DNA of 64,000 nucleotides from UBA2421 sp002343075 (GTDB lineage: Bacteria; Planctomycetota; Phycisphaerae; Tepidisphaerales; Tepidisphaeraceae), in assembly GCA_937982565.1 (NCBI GenBank), contig CALJLN010000025.1:1-64000 (forward strand). Direction: 5' to 3'. The notes under the pieces are model-generated. The model was not told where the DNA came from and made no database searches. It saw nothing but the letters and a program-made list of their open reading frames with translations. Every line of letters starts with the position of its first letter. Within the stretch, counting starts at the first letter, position 1. This document shows positions 50,932 through 60,520 of the stretch, piece after piece. Position numbers and translations under genes: made by a program.

Positions 50932-52178
50932 GGCGTTGTGGGAGTTACCTGTTGAGCCGCGGAGTCGGGTTTACCCGACTTGCCGAATCGTTCGAAGGCC
51001 AGTTCGCGGAAACTGCGTACCGAGGATCGACCATCCAAGCTGCTCTCGCGTAGTTCAACCCTTTTCGTGCGGGTTGATGGTGCTGCCCAGTCCTGCTCAA
51101 TTGCCTTTCGCAACATGCCGAGTCGGTTTGTCGACGGATGACGCAACGGCAACCAGTTGATTTGTCGCTCCACGCAATCGAACGACCAGCGTGCCGCGAT
51201 CGCTTCGGCCGCGGTCTGATCGAACCCTTCCTTCTTCAACCTTTCAAAGGTCACAGCAAACTGCTCGTCCTGTTTGTTAGTTTTCTTTGTATTACTACTT
51301 TGTATACCGCTACGGTTATCGATCTGGTCTGCCGCTACGGAAATCGAACTGGTGCCGCTACGGATTTCTGACCGGCGATTTCGCGACACTGTGCCCGCTA
51401 CGGTTTTCGTACTGGTTATCGCTTCTGCCGCCTGACTAAGCCATTTGAGTCGATAGACACTCGGGCGACTCGCACGTCCTGCGTTCGGGTCGAAGATTCC
51501 GCTCTCGACACGTTCGATGTAGTTGGATGCCACCGCGAGCCGCAATGAAGCTGACAACGTGTTCGGGTTGCTGATCTTGGCGTAGCGATGAATATCGGAG
51601 TAGGAGAGTGCGGTTTCTTGACGACGCAAGCCGTGCTTGCTCACGAATCCGATCGAGAAGCGAATGATTGATCCCACGACGCGAACCACGCCAAGCGTTT
51701 CGCACGGCAGCAAGTTGTCAAAGTAGGCGTTCGGAATGAAAGTTCGGTTGCCGTCCCCGGCAAAGAACCCTCTGAACTTTGCGGGATCTTTCTGATAGTC
51801 CGACCGCTCGTCCCAACACAACTCGAACTCTGCTGAAACGGATGACTGACCCGACGCACTTGCCCGAGCATCCGTGACACGGCGGAGAAAGTGGCCATCT
51901 ATCGCCATCGCGACGGCCTTTCCGATCATCGAACGACTGATGCCGGCATGGCGTGTCAGGTCGGAAAGCGAGACGCGAATCGTCTCCTGTTGCGGATTGC
52001 CGTGACGATCACACCACCCTTGAGTCTTGCGAATCATGAATCCGACAAGTCGGATCACAACCAGCGGATTGTGCCGCATGCATACATCAAAGAACTGGTT
52101 CGGAGTCCATGTGACGTTCGCGGTCGGCGACGCAAACCCGCGAAACGTCGGGCCCGGCGGGAGAGAGAGGCGAGGCAT
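50928..52178 (-). CDS. replication initiator-like protein with duplicated winged helix
   Basis: 416 residues. Residues about 25-100 (NQFFDVCMRHNPLVVIRLVGFMIRKT, VSLSDLTRHAGISRSMIGKAVAMAIDGHFLRRV) and 147-225 (NAYFDNLLPCETLGVVRVVGSIIRFS, LSYSDIHRYAKISNPNTLSASLRLAVASNYIERV) are two copies of the same domain, as in plasmid RepA/RepB and phage replisome organisers. A low-complexity linker (about 255-300) contains the iteron-like repeats. The C-terminus is helical with a MLRKAIEQDW segment. It sits first in a rep-parA-parB operon, so an initiator role is likely. Confidence 0.75.
   Translation of the reverse strand: MPRLSLPPGPTFRGFASPTANVTWTPNQFFDVCMRHNPLVVIRLVGFMIRKTQGWCDRHGNPQQETIRVSLSDLTRHAGISRSMIGKAVAMAIDGHFLRRVTDARASASGQSSVSAEFELCWDERSDYQKDPAKFRGFFAGDGNRTFIPNAYFDNLLPCETLGVVRVVGSIIRFSIGFVSKHGLRRQETALSYSDIHRYAKISNPNTLSASLRLAVASNYIERVESGIFDPNAGRASRPSVYRLKWLSQAAEAITSTKTVAGTVSRNRRSEIRSGTSSISVAADQIDNRSGIQSSNTKKTNKQDEQFAVTFERLKKEGFDQTAAEAIAARWSFDCVERQINWLPLRHPSTNRLGMLRKAIEQDWAAPSTRTKRVELRESSLDGRSSVRSFRELAFERFGKSGKPDSAAQQVTPTTP
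51307..51416. repeat. iteron-like direct repeats inside the rep gene
   Basis: Four copies of a roughly 22-base unit beginning CCGCTACGG and mostly ending in CTGGT lie at 51307-51328, 51332-51353, 51355-51375 and 51395-51416. Starts are 25, 23 and 40 bases apart. They fall in the linker of the Rep protein. Tandem units of this size are typical of iterons bound by the cognate initiator, so this may be the origin or a copy-control site. Confidence 0.65.
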
Positions 52179-52185
52179 GATGTGA

Positions 52186-52392
52186 TCAGAAGTTGATAAT
52201 CGACTGATCCGTGACCAGCGGCATCAGGTGGCGGTTGTCGGTCGTCGAGGCGTACTTGCTGATGATCGCGTTGATGATGAAGCTTCTGGGTGCTTTAAGC
52301 TTCGCTGCGATCTCGTCAAGATACTCCGCGACCTCGGGCACAAGGCTGACGCCAACTGACAGCCGTGCTCGTGATTTGGATGATTTGGGCAT
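52186..52392 (-). CDS. ribbon-helix-helix regulator
   Basis: 68 residues: ARLSVGVSLVPEVAEYLDEIAAKLKAPRSFIINAIISKYAS is a CopG/Arc-type ribbon-helix-helix. It is 7 bases upstream of the rep start on the same strand and probably represses the rep-par operon, as CopG does in plasmids. Confidence 0.8.
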   Translation of the reverse strand: MPKSSKSRARLSVGVSLVPEVAEYLDEIAAKLKAPRSFIINAIISKYASTTDNRHLMPLVTDQSIINF

Positions 52393-52517
52393 CGATTTTG
52401 TTTGGCCGCTGGCCGTTAGCGATCAGCAGCCTCTAGCAGATTATAGCAAACCCTGAGAATATCGATGTGGATAAACATGACTCTAAGTGCCTTCATTCGC
52501 TGTCTTTATAAACGGTC

Positions 52518-52548
52518 TTGCTGTCAAATATACGGATAGCGTATATTC
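52518..52548 (+). promoter_or_regulatory. promoter and palindromic operator of the HigBA cargo operon
   Basis: TTGCTG (52518-52523) and TATATT (52542-52547) with an 18-base spacer form a promoter. The palindrome ATATACG-GATAG-CGTATAT (52528-52546) overlaps the -10 box. It lies 59 bases before the toxin start, where a HigA-type antitoxin would repress. Confidence 0.55.
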
Positions 52549-52606
52549 GCTAATTGACATTCCAGAGCATTTCGATACCATCGCAGCAGATTTGGAGTCG
52601 TTCGGC

Positions 52607-52903
52607 ATGGAAGTCCGGTTCGCGAACGCAGACCTCGACCGCATTGAAACTGATCCGGACTTCGATGGAGGGCACGGTGTGGCTGTCGTGCGCGCCTTTC
52701 GAAAGGTGGTGAACATTGTTCGGAACGCAGTGGATGAGCGAGATCTTTACAAGATGAACTCGCTTCGTTTCAAGAAACTGGAAGGCAGTCGAAGTCATCA
52801 GCGATCGCTGCGGTTGAATGACCAATGGCGACTGATTGTCGAGATTCAATCGAGTTCGCCAAAGAACGTGGTCGTGGTGGTGTCGATTGAGGATTACCAC
52901 TGA
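52607..52903 (+). CDS. higB: HigB/RelE-like toxin
   Basis: 98 residues from ATG 52607, where family members start (MEVRFANADLDRIETDPDFDGGHG). Core: VVRAFRKVVNIVRNAVDERDLYKMNSLRFKKLEGSRSHQRSLRLNDQWRLIVEI. This is a ribosome-dependent mRNA interferase fold. Its stop overlaps the ATG of the antitoxin by one base. The longer frame from 52487 runs through the operator and is not used. Confidence 0.88.
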   Translation: MEVRFANADLDRIETDPDFDGGHGVAVVRAFRKVVNIVRNAVDERDLYKMNSLRFKKLEGSRSHQRSLRLNDQWRLIVEIQSSSPKNVVVVVSIEDYH

Positions 52904-54063
52904 TGAATGGTATGGGTGAGGACATGAGCAACAGAGTTCCGGCAGAAGCTTTCCCGCCTGGGGAATATCTTCGAGACGAGATTGAGTCTCGCGGCTGGAC
53001 GCAGGTGGATTTCGCGAAGATTCTTAATCGACCTGCGGTAGTCGTCAATCAGATTATTTCGGGTAAGCGATCAATCACGCCAGATACCGCGAAGGCGTTA
53101 AGTGCGGCACTCGGTACATCAGCCGAAATGTGGCTGAATCTTGAATCCGCCTATCAACTGTGGAAGGCGAAAACGCCATCGACCGAAGATGTGTCGCGTC
53201 GGGCACAGATATATTCTCTTGCCCCTGTGTCCGAAATGATTCGCCGCAACTGGATTACGCCTTCGGATAACATTGACGTCTTAGAATCGCAGATAAAGAC
53301 CTTTTTCAGTGTATCTACATTGGAAGACATTCAGCAGATCGAATTGAAGTACGCGGCTCGCAAGTCGTCGCAGTACGGCGTGTCTTCAACGGCGGAAGTA
53401 GCGTGGTTGTTTCGCGCACGTCGGATGGCCATGGCGATACAGGCCAAGCGTTACGATGAGTCGCGGTTGACGTCGCTATTGCCGCGTCTTAGAGAGCTCA
53501 CGCTCTACCCGGAGTCGACACGTCACGTTCCTGCGATGCTCGCGGAGATTGGCGTCCGCTTCGTAGTTGTTGAACATCTGCAGAAAACCCGAATTGACGG
53601 TGCGGCGTTCTGGCTCGATGCTGAAACGCCCGTTGTTGCGGTGTCTCTTCGATTCGATCGGATGGACGCGTTCTGGCACACCGTAATTCATGAATTGGTG
53701 CACGTAAAGAATCGCGATGAGGCTCCTGTAGATACGGACATTGTCCGCGATTCCAAGGGGAATGAGCCACCAACACCGCTTTCGGAGTTGGAAGAGCGAA
53801 CGAATATCGAGGCCGCCAACTATCTCATTCCGAGCGAGAAACTTGACTCATTCATCATGCGTGTGCGTCCATTGTATTCAAAGAAGCGAATTGTTCAGTT
53901 CGCCGAAGTCAATGGTGTTCATCCCGGGATTGTGATTGGTCAGTTGCAGCACCGAAAGGAAATTCTGTGGTCGCACAGTCGCGAAATGCTTGTTCCAATT
54001 CGCGAGCAGATTCTTGGAGCCGCCCTAGCTGACGGCTTCGGTCATACGCCTGGAGCCTTTTGA
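52903..54063 (+). CDS. higA: HigA-like antitoxin fused to an ImmA/IrrE metallopeptidase
   Basis: 386 residues. Residues 14-85: HigA-type XRE domain (FPPGEYLRDEIESRGWTQVDFAKILNRPAVVVNQIISGKRSITPDTAKALSAALGTSAEMWLNLE). Residues about 190-340: ImmA/IrrE zincin with HTVIHELVHVKNR (HELVH) and NIEAANYLIP carrying the third ligand. Such fusions repress their own operon and can be released by proteolysis of a repressor or of the antitoxin itself. It begins in the stop of higB and is followed after 12 bases by the next gene, so the pair probably controls the whole cargo operon. Confidence 0.88.
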   Translation: MNGMGEDMSNRVPAEAFPPGEYLRDEIESRGWTQVDFAKILNRPAVVVNQIISGKRSITPDTAKALSAALGTSAEMWLNLESAYQLWKAKTPSTEDVSRRAQIYSLAPVSEMIRRNWITPSDNIDVLESQIKTFFSVSTLEDIQQIELKYAARKSSQYGVSSTAEVAWLFRARRMAMAIQAKRYDESRLTSLLPRLRELTLYPESTRHVPAMLAEIGVRFVVVEHLQKTRIDGAAFWLDAETPVVAVSLRFDRMDAFWHTVIHELVHVKNRDEAPVDTDIVRDSKGNEPPTPLSELEERTNIEAANYLIPSEKLDSFIMRVRPLYSKKRIVQFAEVNGVHPGIVIGQLQHRKEILWSHSREMLVPIREQILGAALADGFGHTPGAF

Positions 54064-54075
54064 TTTGGAGTTCCT

Positions 54076-54780
54076 ATGATCAGAATTAAGTCCAAGCAGT
54101 CATACAACGAACGACTACAGAGAATCGTTGAAGAATACCGGAATTCAGGCGAGCCCTGGCCGGCACCGTCAAAGGCTGTCGCACGGTGGGCGATCCGCAC
54201 AGGTCGTTGGGCCAAACACGCTGCATCGCTCGTCGACATATGCGCTCGTGAACTGTCGCACGCAATGCGGGAAGAGTACCACACCGATCCCCAGGGAAGG
54301 CGTGTTAGGACAAAGCATGCGGCAAAGTTCAACTTCAAGTTCGCTGATGGCTCAGATGATCAGATGACGCTGTGGCATGATATGCGAACAGCCCCCCGAC
54401 CTTTCATGGAGCGGGCATTTGCACAGCGACGCAAGCAGATTGTCGGCGACTGCAAACAGCTCAAGAATGATGTCGACAGTTTCAATCAGAACTCGTCGGC
54501 AGACAATCCGATTCAGCTACTACTGGATTTCAGGGACGATGTTCGAGAGCTCGAGCACGTTCGGGGTGGTGACTCTGGAGAATCCAAAGCACCCGAGTCA
54601 TTGGTTGCCAAACACCGCACGGCAGAACTGATCTCCAAGGCGGACAGTGCGTTGGACGTCTTTCGTTTGCTCGATTTGCCAGTGCTAAACAGCCCTCACA
54701 CTGACGTACAAGCAATCGAGGGTGCTGACTTAGTCGTTCCAACGGCGTGGAGAAAAAGCCTACCGCCAACTGCGGGATAG
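54076..54780 (+). CDS. hypothetical protein of the defence operon
   Basis: 234 residues. Helical and basic N-terminus (SYNERLQRIVEEYRNSGEPWPAPSKAVARWAIRTGRWAKHAASLVDICARELSHAMREEYHTDPQGRRVRTKHA); the middle (RPFMERAFAQRRKQIVGDCKQLKNDVDSFNQNS) is typical of small proteins linked to HigA-ImmA loci. No catalytic motif seen. It lies between HigA-ImmA and the helicase, 35 bases upstream of the helicase start. Its role is unknown. Confidence 0.7.
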   Translation: MIRIKSKQSYNERLQRIVEEYRNSGEPWPAPSKAVARWAIRTGRWAKHAASLVDICARELSHAMREEYHTDPQGRRVRTKHAAKFNFKFADGSDDQMTLWHDMRTAPRPFMERAFAQRRKQIVGDCKQLKNDVDSFNQNSSADNPIQLLLDFRDDVRELEHVRGGDSGESKAPESLVAKHRTAELISKADSALDVFRLLDLPVLNSPHTDVQAIEGADLVVPTAWRKSLPPTAG

Positions 54781-54815
54781 GATGCGGCGTGTTCAGGGAA
54801 TAATGGAAGGTCTCG

Positions 54816-57800
54816 ATGCTACTCGACAACAAAACGAACAAGGTCGGTGATGTTCTTTCTGAACATCTTGCCAAAGGCTCGTCTGCCTCGATCTTGTCGA
54901 GCGTGTTGTCGGTGTATGCGTTCCAGTCGCTTGAGGCAGAGTTGCGACGACTACAGTCTATTCGGCTTCTGCTCCCGGATTGCTCGAAGAATGAATCTGA
55001 TACTTCTTTCGCCGTACAAGGATTGCTGGGGCATGATGTCGCGGATCGCCGTCTTCGCAACCAACTCACCGCAGGTGCAGTAGCTAAGGCTTGTGCGAGG
55101 TGGATCCAGGATAAGGTTGAAGTGAAAGCTGTCGCCAATCCGCCCACGCAGAACCTCTATCACGTCTCAAGGCCTGACGCCGCATCGGTTGCAATCCATG
55201 GAAGCTCAGGACTGACTTCCACCGGGCTCGGGTTCTCGGCATCGACAGTCTTTGAGATGAACACGCTCTTCACCGACGCTCGACAATGCGACGGATTGCT
55301 GACGTGGTTCGACTCAATTTGGAGCAACTCCGACGCCACCCGCAACGTAAAGAAAGAGTTGTTACGGCAGCTTGACGAAGTCTTCGCAGGAAAGTCTGCG
55401 GAACTGATCTACTTCTTGACCCTTCATAGCATCTTCCGCTCGTTCCTCGGCGATCTGGAGGAAGACAACATCATAAAGGTTCGCACGGGCATCAAAGACA
55501 CGCTTGTGTGGAGTAAGCTCTATCGGTTCCAGCGAGATGGGGTTCTCGGTGCCATCGACAAGATTGAGCGATACAACGGGTGCATCATCGCGGACAGTGT
55601 GGGCTTGGGCAAAACGTTCGAAGCACTCGCCATCATCAAATACTACGAGTTGCGGAACGACCGAGTGCTTGTGCTCTGCCCGAAGAAGCTCCGTGAGAAC
55701 TGGACGCTTTACACGGTCAACGACAAGAGAAACCTCTTCGCGAACGATCGCTTCAATTTCGATGTGTTGAATCACACCGACCTCACTCGCACGTCGGGCA
55801 AGTCCGGCGAGATCACACTCGAATCGCTGAACTGGGGCAACTACGACTTGGTCGTGATCGACGAGTCGCACAACTTCAGGAACAATCCGCCACGAAAAGA
55901 TGGACTCACACGGTATTCGCGATTGATGAAGGACATCATCAAGTCTGGCGTGAAGACGAAAGTCCTCATGCTTTCCGCAACGCCGGTGAATAGCCGGATG
56001 AACGATCTGAAGAATCAGGTCTCGTTCATTACCGAAGGCGTTGATGATGCGTTGTTTACAGAGGGCATTGCGAGTATTGAGGCAACGCTTAGGAAGGCGC
56101 AAACAAAGTTCAACCAATGGCTGCGACTTGATTCCGCTGATCGCACTGTTCCGGGCCTGCTGGATGCCTTGAACTTCGACTACTTCAAGCTGCTCGACCT
56201 GCTCACCATCGCTCGCTCGCGAAAGCACATCGCCAAGTACTACGACATCGCAGAAATCGGGAAGTTCCCCGATCGTGCCAAGCCGCTGAACATCAAAGCG
56301 GACATCGATACCAAAGATCAGTTCCCGCCGCTGCTTGATATCAACCGTGATATTCGCCGGCTGAATCTCTCTGCATACGCACCGCTCAAGTACGTTCGGC
56401 CTGATCGTCTCGAAGAGTACAGCCGCAAGTACGACATGCAGGTTGCGGGCGGATCTGTGTTCAAGCAGATCGATCGGGAAGAAAGCCTGATCCACCTGAT
56501 GCGTGTGAACCTCTTCAAGCGGATGGAGAGTTCGATCAACTCGTTCGGCCTTACGCTCGAACGCCTGCTCGGCGATGTCCGCAGCATCATCGAGCGGATC
56601 GAGTCCCACGATTCCTCCGAAGTGGAGGAACTCAGCATCGAATCGATCGAGGTCGAAGACGATAGCTTTGACCCTTATCTCATCGGCAACAAGGTGAAGG
56701 TGCTGATCAAGGATGTCGATCGCGTGAAGTGGAAGCAGGAACTCCAAGAAGACGAGAAGCTTCTGGTCAAGCTGCTTCGCGAAGCACGGGAAATTGACGC
56801 CGCTCGCGATGAGAAACTCCATCGCCTGAAGGCCGTGATCGCGGGCAAGTGCAACAGTCCGATCAATCCAGGCAACCGGAAGATTCTCATCTTCACAGCG
56901 TTCGCGGACACGGCTGAGTATCTCTACGCAAACGTCGCTGAATGGGCAGAGAAGGAACTGGGCGTCCATTCCGCACTCGTCACCGGTCGCACGGGCGGCA
57001 ACAAGACGACCATGCCGGGCCTGCGGAAAGATTTGTCGTCGATCATCACGTCGTTTTCGCCCATCTCGAAGGAACGTTCGAAGATCGATGAGTCACTCGT
57101 CCAGGAAGTCGACATCCTCATCGCGACGGATTGCATCTCCGAAGGTCAGAACCTGCAGGATTGCGATCACGTCGTGAACTACGACATCCACTGGAATCCC
57201 GTCCGCATCATCCAGCGGTTTGGTCGTATTGATCGCCTCGGCTCACGCAACGGGGTGATCCAATTGGTCAACTTCTGGCCGAACATGGAACTCGATGAGT
57301 ACATCAATCTCGAAGCCCGCGTGTCAGGGCGGATGGTGCTGCTCGATATCTCTGCCACCGGCGAGGAGAACATCATCGAGTTTTCCGACGCCAGCCAGAT
57401 GAACGACTTGGAGTACCGCCGCAAGCAGATGCACCAGCTTCAGAACGAAGTGGTGGATATCGAAGAACTGTCCGGCGGCATTTCGATCACCGATCTCACC
57501 CTCAATGACTTCCGGATGGATCTGGCGGAGTACTTGAAATCCAACGCCGCCGTGTTGGAGCGGATGCCGCTCGGTGCGTTCGCCGTCGCTCGTCCAGACG
57601 ACTTGATCGAGAATGATGACCTTCGCCCCGGCGTCGTGTTCTGCCTCAAGAGCGAGAACGTCAAGGTGAAGATCGACAACACCTACGCACTCGCCCCGTA
57701 CTATCTCGTCTACGTCTCCGATTCCGGCGACGTCGTCCTCAACTTCGTCCAGGCCAAACGCATCCTCGATGTGCTCAAGCAACTGTCGCTCGGGCGGTCT

Positions 57801-58046
57801 CATCCCGATGAAAGTGCGGTCGCGACGTTCAATGCACGCACAAAGGATGGCTCCGACATGAGCCATTATCAGTCGCTTCTCGGCAAAGCAGTTGCCGCGA
57901 TCACCGGCAAAGCGGAGGAAAAAGGTGTCGAATCACTGTTCCAGCGTGGCGGAACCGTACTCAGCAAAGACACGTTTAAGGGTATCGACGACTTCGAGGT
58001 CGTCGCCTATCTTGTCATCGTCGATACGGGGGACACTGCGGGGTGA
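54816..58046 (+). CDS. PLD-like and SNF2-type DEAH helicase of a defence system
   Basis: 1076 residues. Residues 1-150 have the pattern of a phospholipase-D-like domain with a degenerate catalytic motif (ILSSVLSVYAFQSLEAELRRL, ACARWIQDKVEVKAV, YHVSRPDAASVAIHGSSGLTSTGLGFS). Residues about 235-450 hold the ATPase core: IIADSVGLGKTFEA, VVIDESHNFRNNPP (DESH), VLMLSATPVN. C-terminal helicase half: KILIFTAFADTAEYL, ILIATDCISEGQNLQDCDHVVNYD, IIQRFGRIDRLGS. It probably translocates on DNA in a restriction-type system. It overlaps DUF4391 by four bases. Confidence 0.88.
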   Translation: MLLDNKTNKVGDVLSEHLAKGSSASILSSVLSVYAFQSLEAELRRLQSIRLLLPDCSKNESDTSFAVQGLLGHDVADRRLRNQLTAGAVAKACARWIQDKVEVKAVANPPTQNLYHVSRPDAASVAIHGSSGLTSTGLGFSASTVFEMNTLFTDARQCDGLLTWFDSIWSNSDATRNVKKELLRQLDEVFAGKSAELIYFLTLHSIFRSFLGDLEEDNIIKVRTGIKDTLVWSKLYRFQRDGVLGAIDKIERYNGCIIADSVGLGKTFEALAIIKYYELRNDRVLVLCPKKLRENWTLYTVNDKRNLFANDRFNFDVLNHTDLTRTSGKSGEITLESLNWGNYDLVVIDESHNFRNNPPRKDGLTRYSRLMKDIIKSGVKTKVLMLSATPVNSRMNDLKNQVSFITEGVDDALFTEGIASIEATLRKAQTKFNQWLRLDSADRTVPGLLDALNFDYFKLLDLLTIARSRKHIAKYYDIAEIGKFPDRAKPLNIKADIDTKDQFPPLLDINRDIRRLNLSAYAPLKYVRPDRLEEYSRKYDMQVAGGSVFKQIDREESLIHLMRVNLFKRMESSINSFGLTLERLLGDVRSIIERIESHDSSEVEELSIESIEVEDDSFDPYLIGNKVKVLIKDVDRVKWKQELQEDEKLLVKLLREAREIDAARDEKLHRLKAVIAGKCNSPINPGNRKILIFTAFADTAEYLYANVAEWAEKELGVHSALVTGRTGGNKTTMPGLRKDLSSIITSFSPISKERSKIDESLVQEVDILIATDCISEGQNLQDCDHVVNYDIHWNPVRIIQRFGRIDRLGSRNGVIQLVNFWPNMELDEYINLEARVSGRMVLLDISATGEENIIEFSDASQMNDLEYRRKQMHQLQNEVVDIEELSGGISITDLTLNDFRMDLAEYLKSNAAVLERMPLGAFAVARPDDLIENDDLRPGVVFCLKSENVKVKIDNTYALAPYYLVYVSDSGDVVLNFVQAKRILDVLKQLSLGRSHPDESAVATFNARTKDGSDMSHYQSLLGKAVAAITGKAEEKGVESLFQRGGTVLSKDTFKGIDDFEVVAYLVIVDTGDTAG

Positions 58047-58801
58047 TCGAGACGCTCTACAACAAGTTCGCTTTCCCGGATGCTGCATACCTCGGAAAAC
58101 GCGTTTTCAAGACGCTGTTTCACGAGCACGCCGCCCTCACCGCTGCCGACAAGTCGGCACTTACCGACGATGTCGACACGATCGTCTGGCAGTACACGCT
58201 CAAGCCCGGCACGTTCCCGGTTGTGCCGTTTGTCGATGATCAGCGTGAGTATCTCGAAGTCGCAGTCATTCAGGTTGGTCTCAAAACACAAAAGCGAACC
58301 GCCCGGATAAACGAAGTCATTCACCGGGCCATTCCATATCCTGTGGTGATCGTCTTCGTGTTCGGATCGCAGTTCGCGATGGGCGTCGCCCACAAGCGTT
58401 TCCACCAGTCGCAGAAGAATCAGATCGTCGCGGAAGACATCGGACTCACCGAGTGGATCGACCTGTCCTCACCGTCACCAGTGCAGGCGGCATTTCTTGA
58501 GAGCCTAAAGCTCTTGACTCTGCCGTCCTCGCACTTCCTGTCGGTCTACACCGGGCTGGTTGATCGGATCGTCGCCCTCGAATGTGCTCGGCTGTCGAAC
58601 GTGTTTCGCGTCGAGAACGCGGCCGATCAGCGTGAAGCACGTCGCCAGCGGCTGATTGCTTGCCACGACCTTGAGTTACAATTGGCCGACCGAAGGGCTG
58701 CCGCCAAGCGGGAGAGCCAGGTGAACCGGCTCGTGGCGTTGAATCTGGAAATCAAACGGATGGAAGGCGATCTCCAGCGGATCGCACAGGGATTGGCTTG
58801 A
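58043..58801 (+). CDS. DUF4391 domain protein
   Basis: 252 residues. TLYNKFAFPDAAYLGKRVFKTLFHEHAALTAADKSALTDDVDTIVWQYTLKPGTFPVVPFVDDQREYLEVAVIQVGL matches DUF4391, which is regularly found between an SNF2-like helicase and a type III-like Mod gene. The C-terminus (LRRQRLIACHDLELQLADRRAAAKRESQVNRLVALNLEIKRMEGDLQRI) is a coiled coil. Its biochemical role is unknown. ATGA-type overlap with the helicase stop shows translational coupling. Confidence 0.88.
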   Translation: MIETLYNKFAFPDAAYLGKRVFKTLFHEHAALTAADKSALTDDVDTIVWQYTLKPGTFPVVPFVDDQREYLEVAVIQVGLKTQKRTARINEVIHRAIPYPVVIVFVFGSQFAMGVAHKRFHQSQKNQIVAEDIGLTEWIDLSSPSPVQAAFLESLKLLTLPSSHFLSVYTGLVDRIVALECARLSNVFRVENAADQREARRQRLIACHDLELQLADRRAAAKRESQVNRLVALNLEIKRMEGDLQRIAQGLA

Positions 58802-58811
58802 GGAGCGATGA

Positions 58812-60509
58812 ATGAAGACACCGAAGCACTCGCTACGCAAAATCGTCAGCTTCCTCAACAACCCCGATGAAGACGGTGGTTTCTGGCTGCCCAACATCCA
58901 GCGGCCGTTCGTCTGGAGTGAAGAGCAAACCTGCCGGTTGTTCGACTCCATCCTCCGTGAGTACCCGATCAGCACGCTACTCATCTGGAAGACCAAGAGC
59001 GGCATTCGGCGTCGCAAGTTCATCGACAACTTCAAGGCCGAGCACCGCAATCGCCTGACGGACTTCTATGTGCCCGAAGACAAGACGAAAAAGTGCCTCG
59101 TCCTCGACGGCCAGCAACGCCTGCAAAGCCTCTTCATCGGGTTGAAAGGCAGTTACGAAGGCCGGGAATTGTATCTCGACATCTTGAGCGGCGAGCTCGC
59201 CGCCCCCGACGATGTGAAGTACAAGTTCGCGTTTCTCGAAGCCGCGAAAGCAACCTTTCCCTGGGTGAAGTTCAAAGAGCTTGTCTTCAGCAAGCAAGAC
59301 ATGCTTCTGCTCGCCCAGCACCTGATCAAGAACGCCGGACGACCGCTGACCGACGCAGAGCAGCAGAAGATCAGTAAGCACGTCGCACTCGTCTTCAAGT
59401 CGTTTCACAGCGACGACGGCATCGCGTATCAGGAACTCGACAGCATCGAGAACGAAGATCTATACACCGAGGACGATGTCGTCGAAGTCTTCATTCGTGC
59501 CAATTCGGGCGGCACGAAACTCGGCAAGTCCGATCTGCTGTTCTCGCTTCTCACCTCAACGTGGGATGAAGCCGACGAAGCGATCGCAACGCTTCTCGAT
59601 CAGCTGAACAAGCACGGCTTCGCGTTCACTCGCGACTTCGTTCTCAAGACATGCCTCACGCTGCTCGACCAAGGGGCACGATACGAGGTCGACAAGTTCC
59701 GCAAGCTCGGCGTTCGTGACGACATCGAAAAGAAGTGGGACTCCATCGCCGACGCGATCAAGGACGTGCTCGACTTTGTTCGCGGCAAGACGTTCATCCG
59801 CTGCGACAAGGCATTGCCGTCCTACCTCGTGCTCATCCCGCTGATCTATGTCCGGTATCACTATCCCGACGAGTGGAAGAAGGCCAAGGATGTCGATAGC
59901 TACCTGCTGCGTGCGTCATTAACGGGTGCGTTCAGCGGCACGCCGGATCAGGTGATCGACTCGCTCGTTGAGAAGCTGAAGGAGATCAAACGCTTCGACA
60001 TCAACGAGGTGTTCGGCGTCATCCGGTCAGAGAATCGCACGCTCGAACTGACGGAAGACAACCTGTGGGACATGGGGTACGGCTCGGACACGATCCACCT
60101 GCTGTTCAACATGTGGTACTCGTTCAACTACACGCCCGCGTACGAAAACAACCTGCCCCAGGTCGATCACATCTTCCCGCAGAGCCTGCTTCGCAAGGTG
60201 AAGATGATCAACCCCGACACGGGCAAGAAGAACCTGATGAAGTACAAGGAGCCAGAGCGAAACCAGTTGGCAAACTGCATGCTGCTCACGGCACAGGAGA
60301 ACGGTGCCGGCGGCAAGACCGACATCCCGCCCGCCGATTGGTTCGCGACCAAGGATGCGGCTTACCTCGAACAGCATTTGATCCCGAATGATCCGGCCTT
60401 GTGGGAGCTTGATCGGTTCGACGACTTCATCGAAGCCCGGCGGAAGTTGATCCGCACTAAGTTCAAGAACCTGCTTGTTACACCGAAAGCTGCCGTCGCG
60501 ACGGCGTGA
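58812..60509 (+). CDS. DUF262/DUF1524 (GmrSD-like) nuclease
   Basis: 565 residues. DUF262 marks: FWLPNIQRPFVWSEEQTCRLFDSILREYPIS, CLVLDGQQRLQSLFIGLKG (DGQQR nucleotide site), EVFIRANSGGTKLGKSDLL. DUF1524 HNH-like nuclease at about 450-510: LPQVDHIFPQSLLRKV and RNQLANCMLLTAQENGAGGK. GmrSD-type enzymes cut modified phage DNA using NTP. It lies between DUF4391 and the methylase, ending 11 bases before the methylase ATG, so it is an added effector in the same operon. Confidence 0.88.
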   Translation: MKTPKHSLRKIVSFLNNPDEDGGFWLPNIQRPFVWSEEQTCRLFDSILREYPISTLLIWKTKSGIRRRKFIDNFKAEHRNRLTDFYVPEDKTKKCLVLDGQQRLQSLFIGLKGSYEGRELYLDILSGELAAPDDVKYKFAFLEAAKATFPWVKFKELVFSKQDMLLLAQHLIKNAGRPLTDAEQQKISKHVALVFKSFHSDDGIAYQELDSIENEDLYTEDDVVEVFIRANSGGTKLGKSDLLFSLLTSTWDEADEAIATLLDQLNKHGFAFTRDFVLKTCLTLLDQGARYEVDKFRKLGVRDDIEKKWDSIADAIKDVLDFVRGKTFIRCDKALPSYLVLIPLIYVRYHYPDEWKKAKDVDSYLLRASLTGAFSGTPDQVIDSLVEKLKEIKRFDINEVFGVIRSENRTLELTEDNLWDMGYGSDTIHLLFNMWYSFNYTPAYENNLPQVDHIFPQSLLRKVKMINPDTGKKNLMKYKEPERNQLANCMLLTAQENGAGGKTDIPPADWFATKDAAYLEQHLIPNDPALWELDRFDDFIEARRKLIRTKFKNLLVTPKAAVATA

Positions 60510-60520
60510 GGACTGACTCC

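Noticed and set aside
55362..56969. 535-codon minus-strand frame inside the helicase gene
   Set aside because: The plus strand encodes clear helicase motifs; the antisense frame is a codon-bias artefact.
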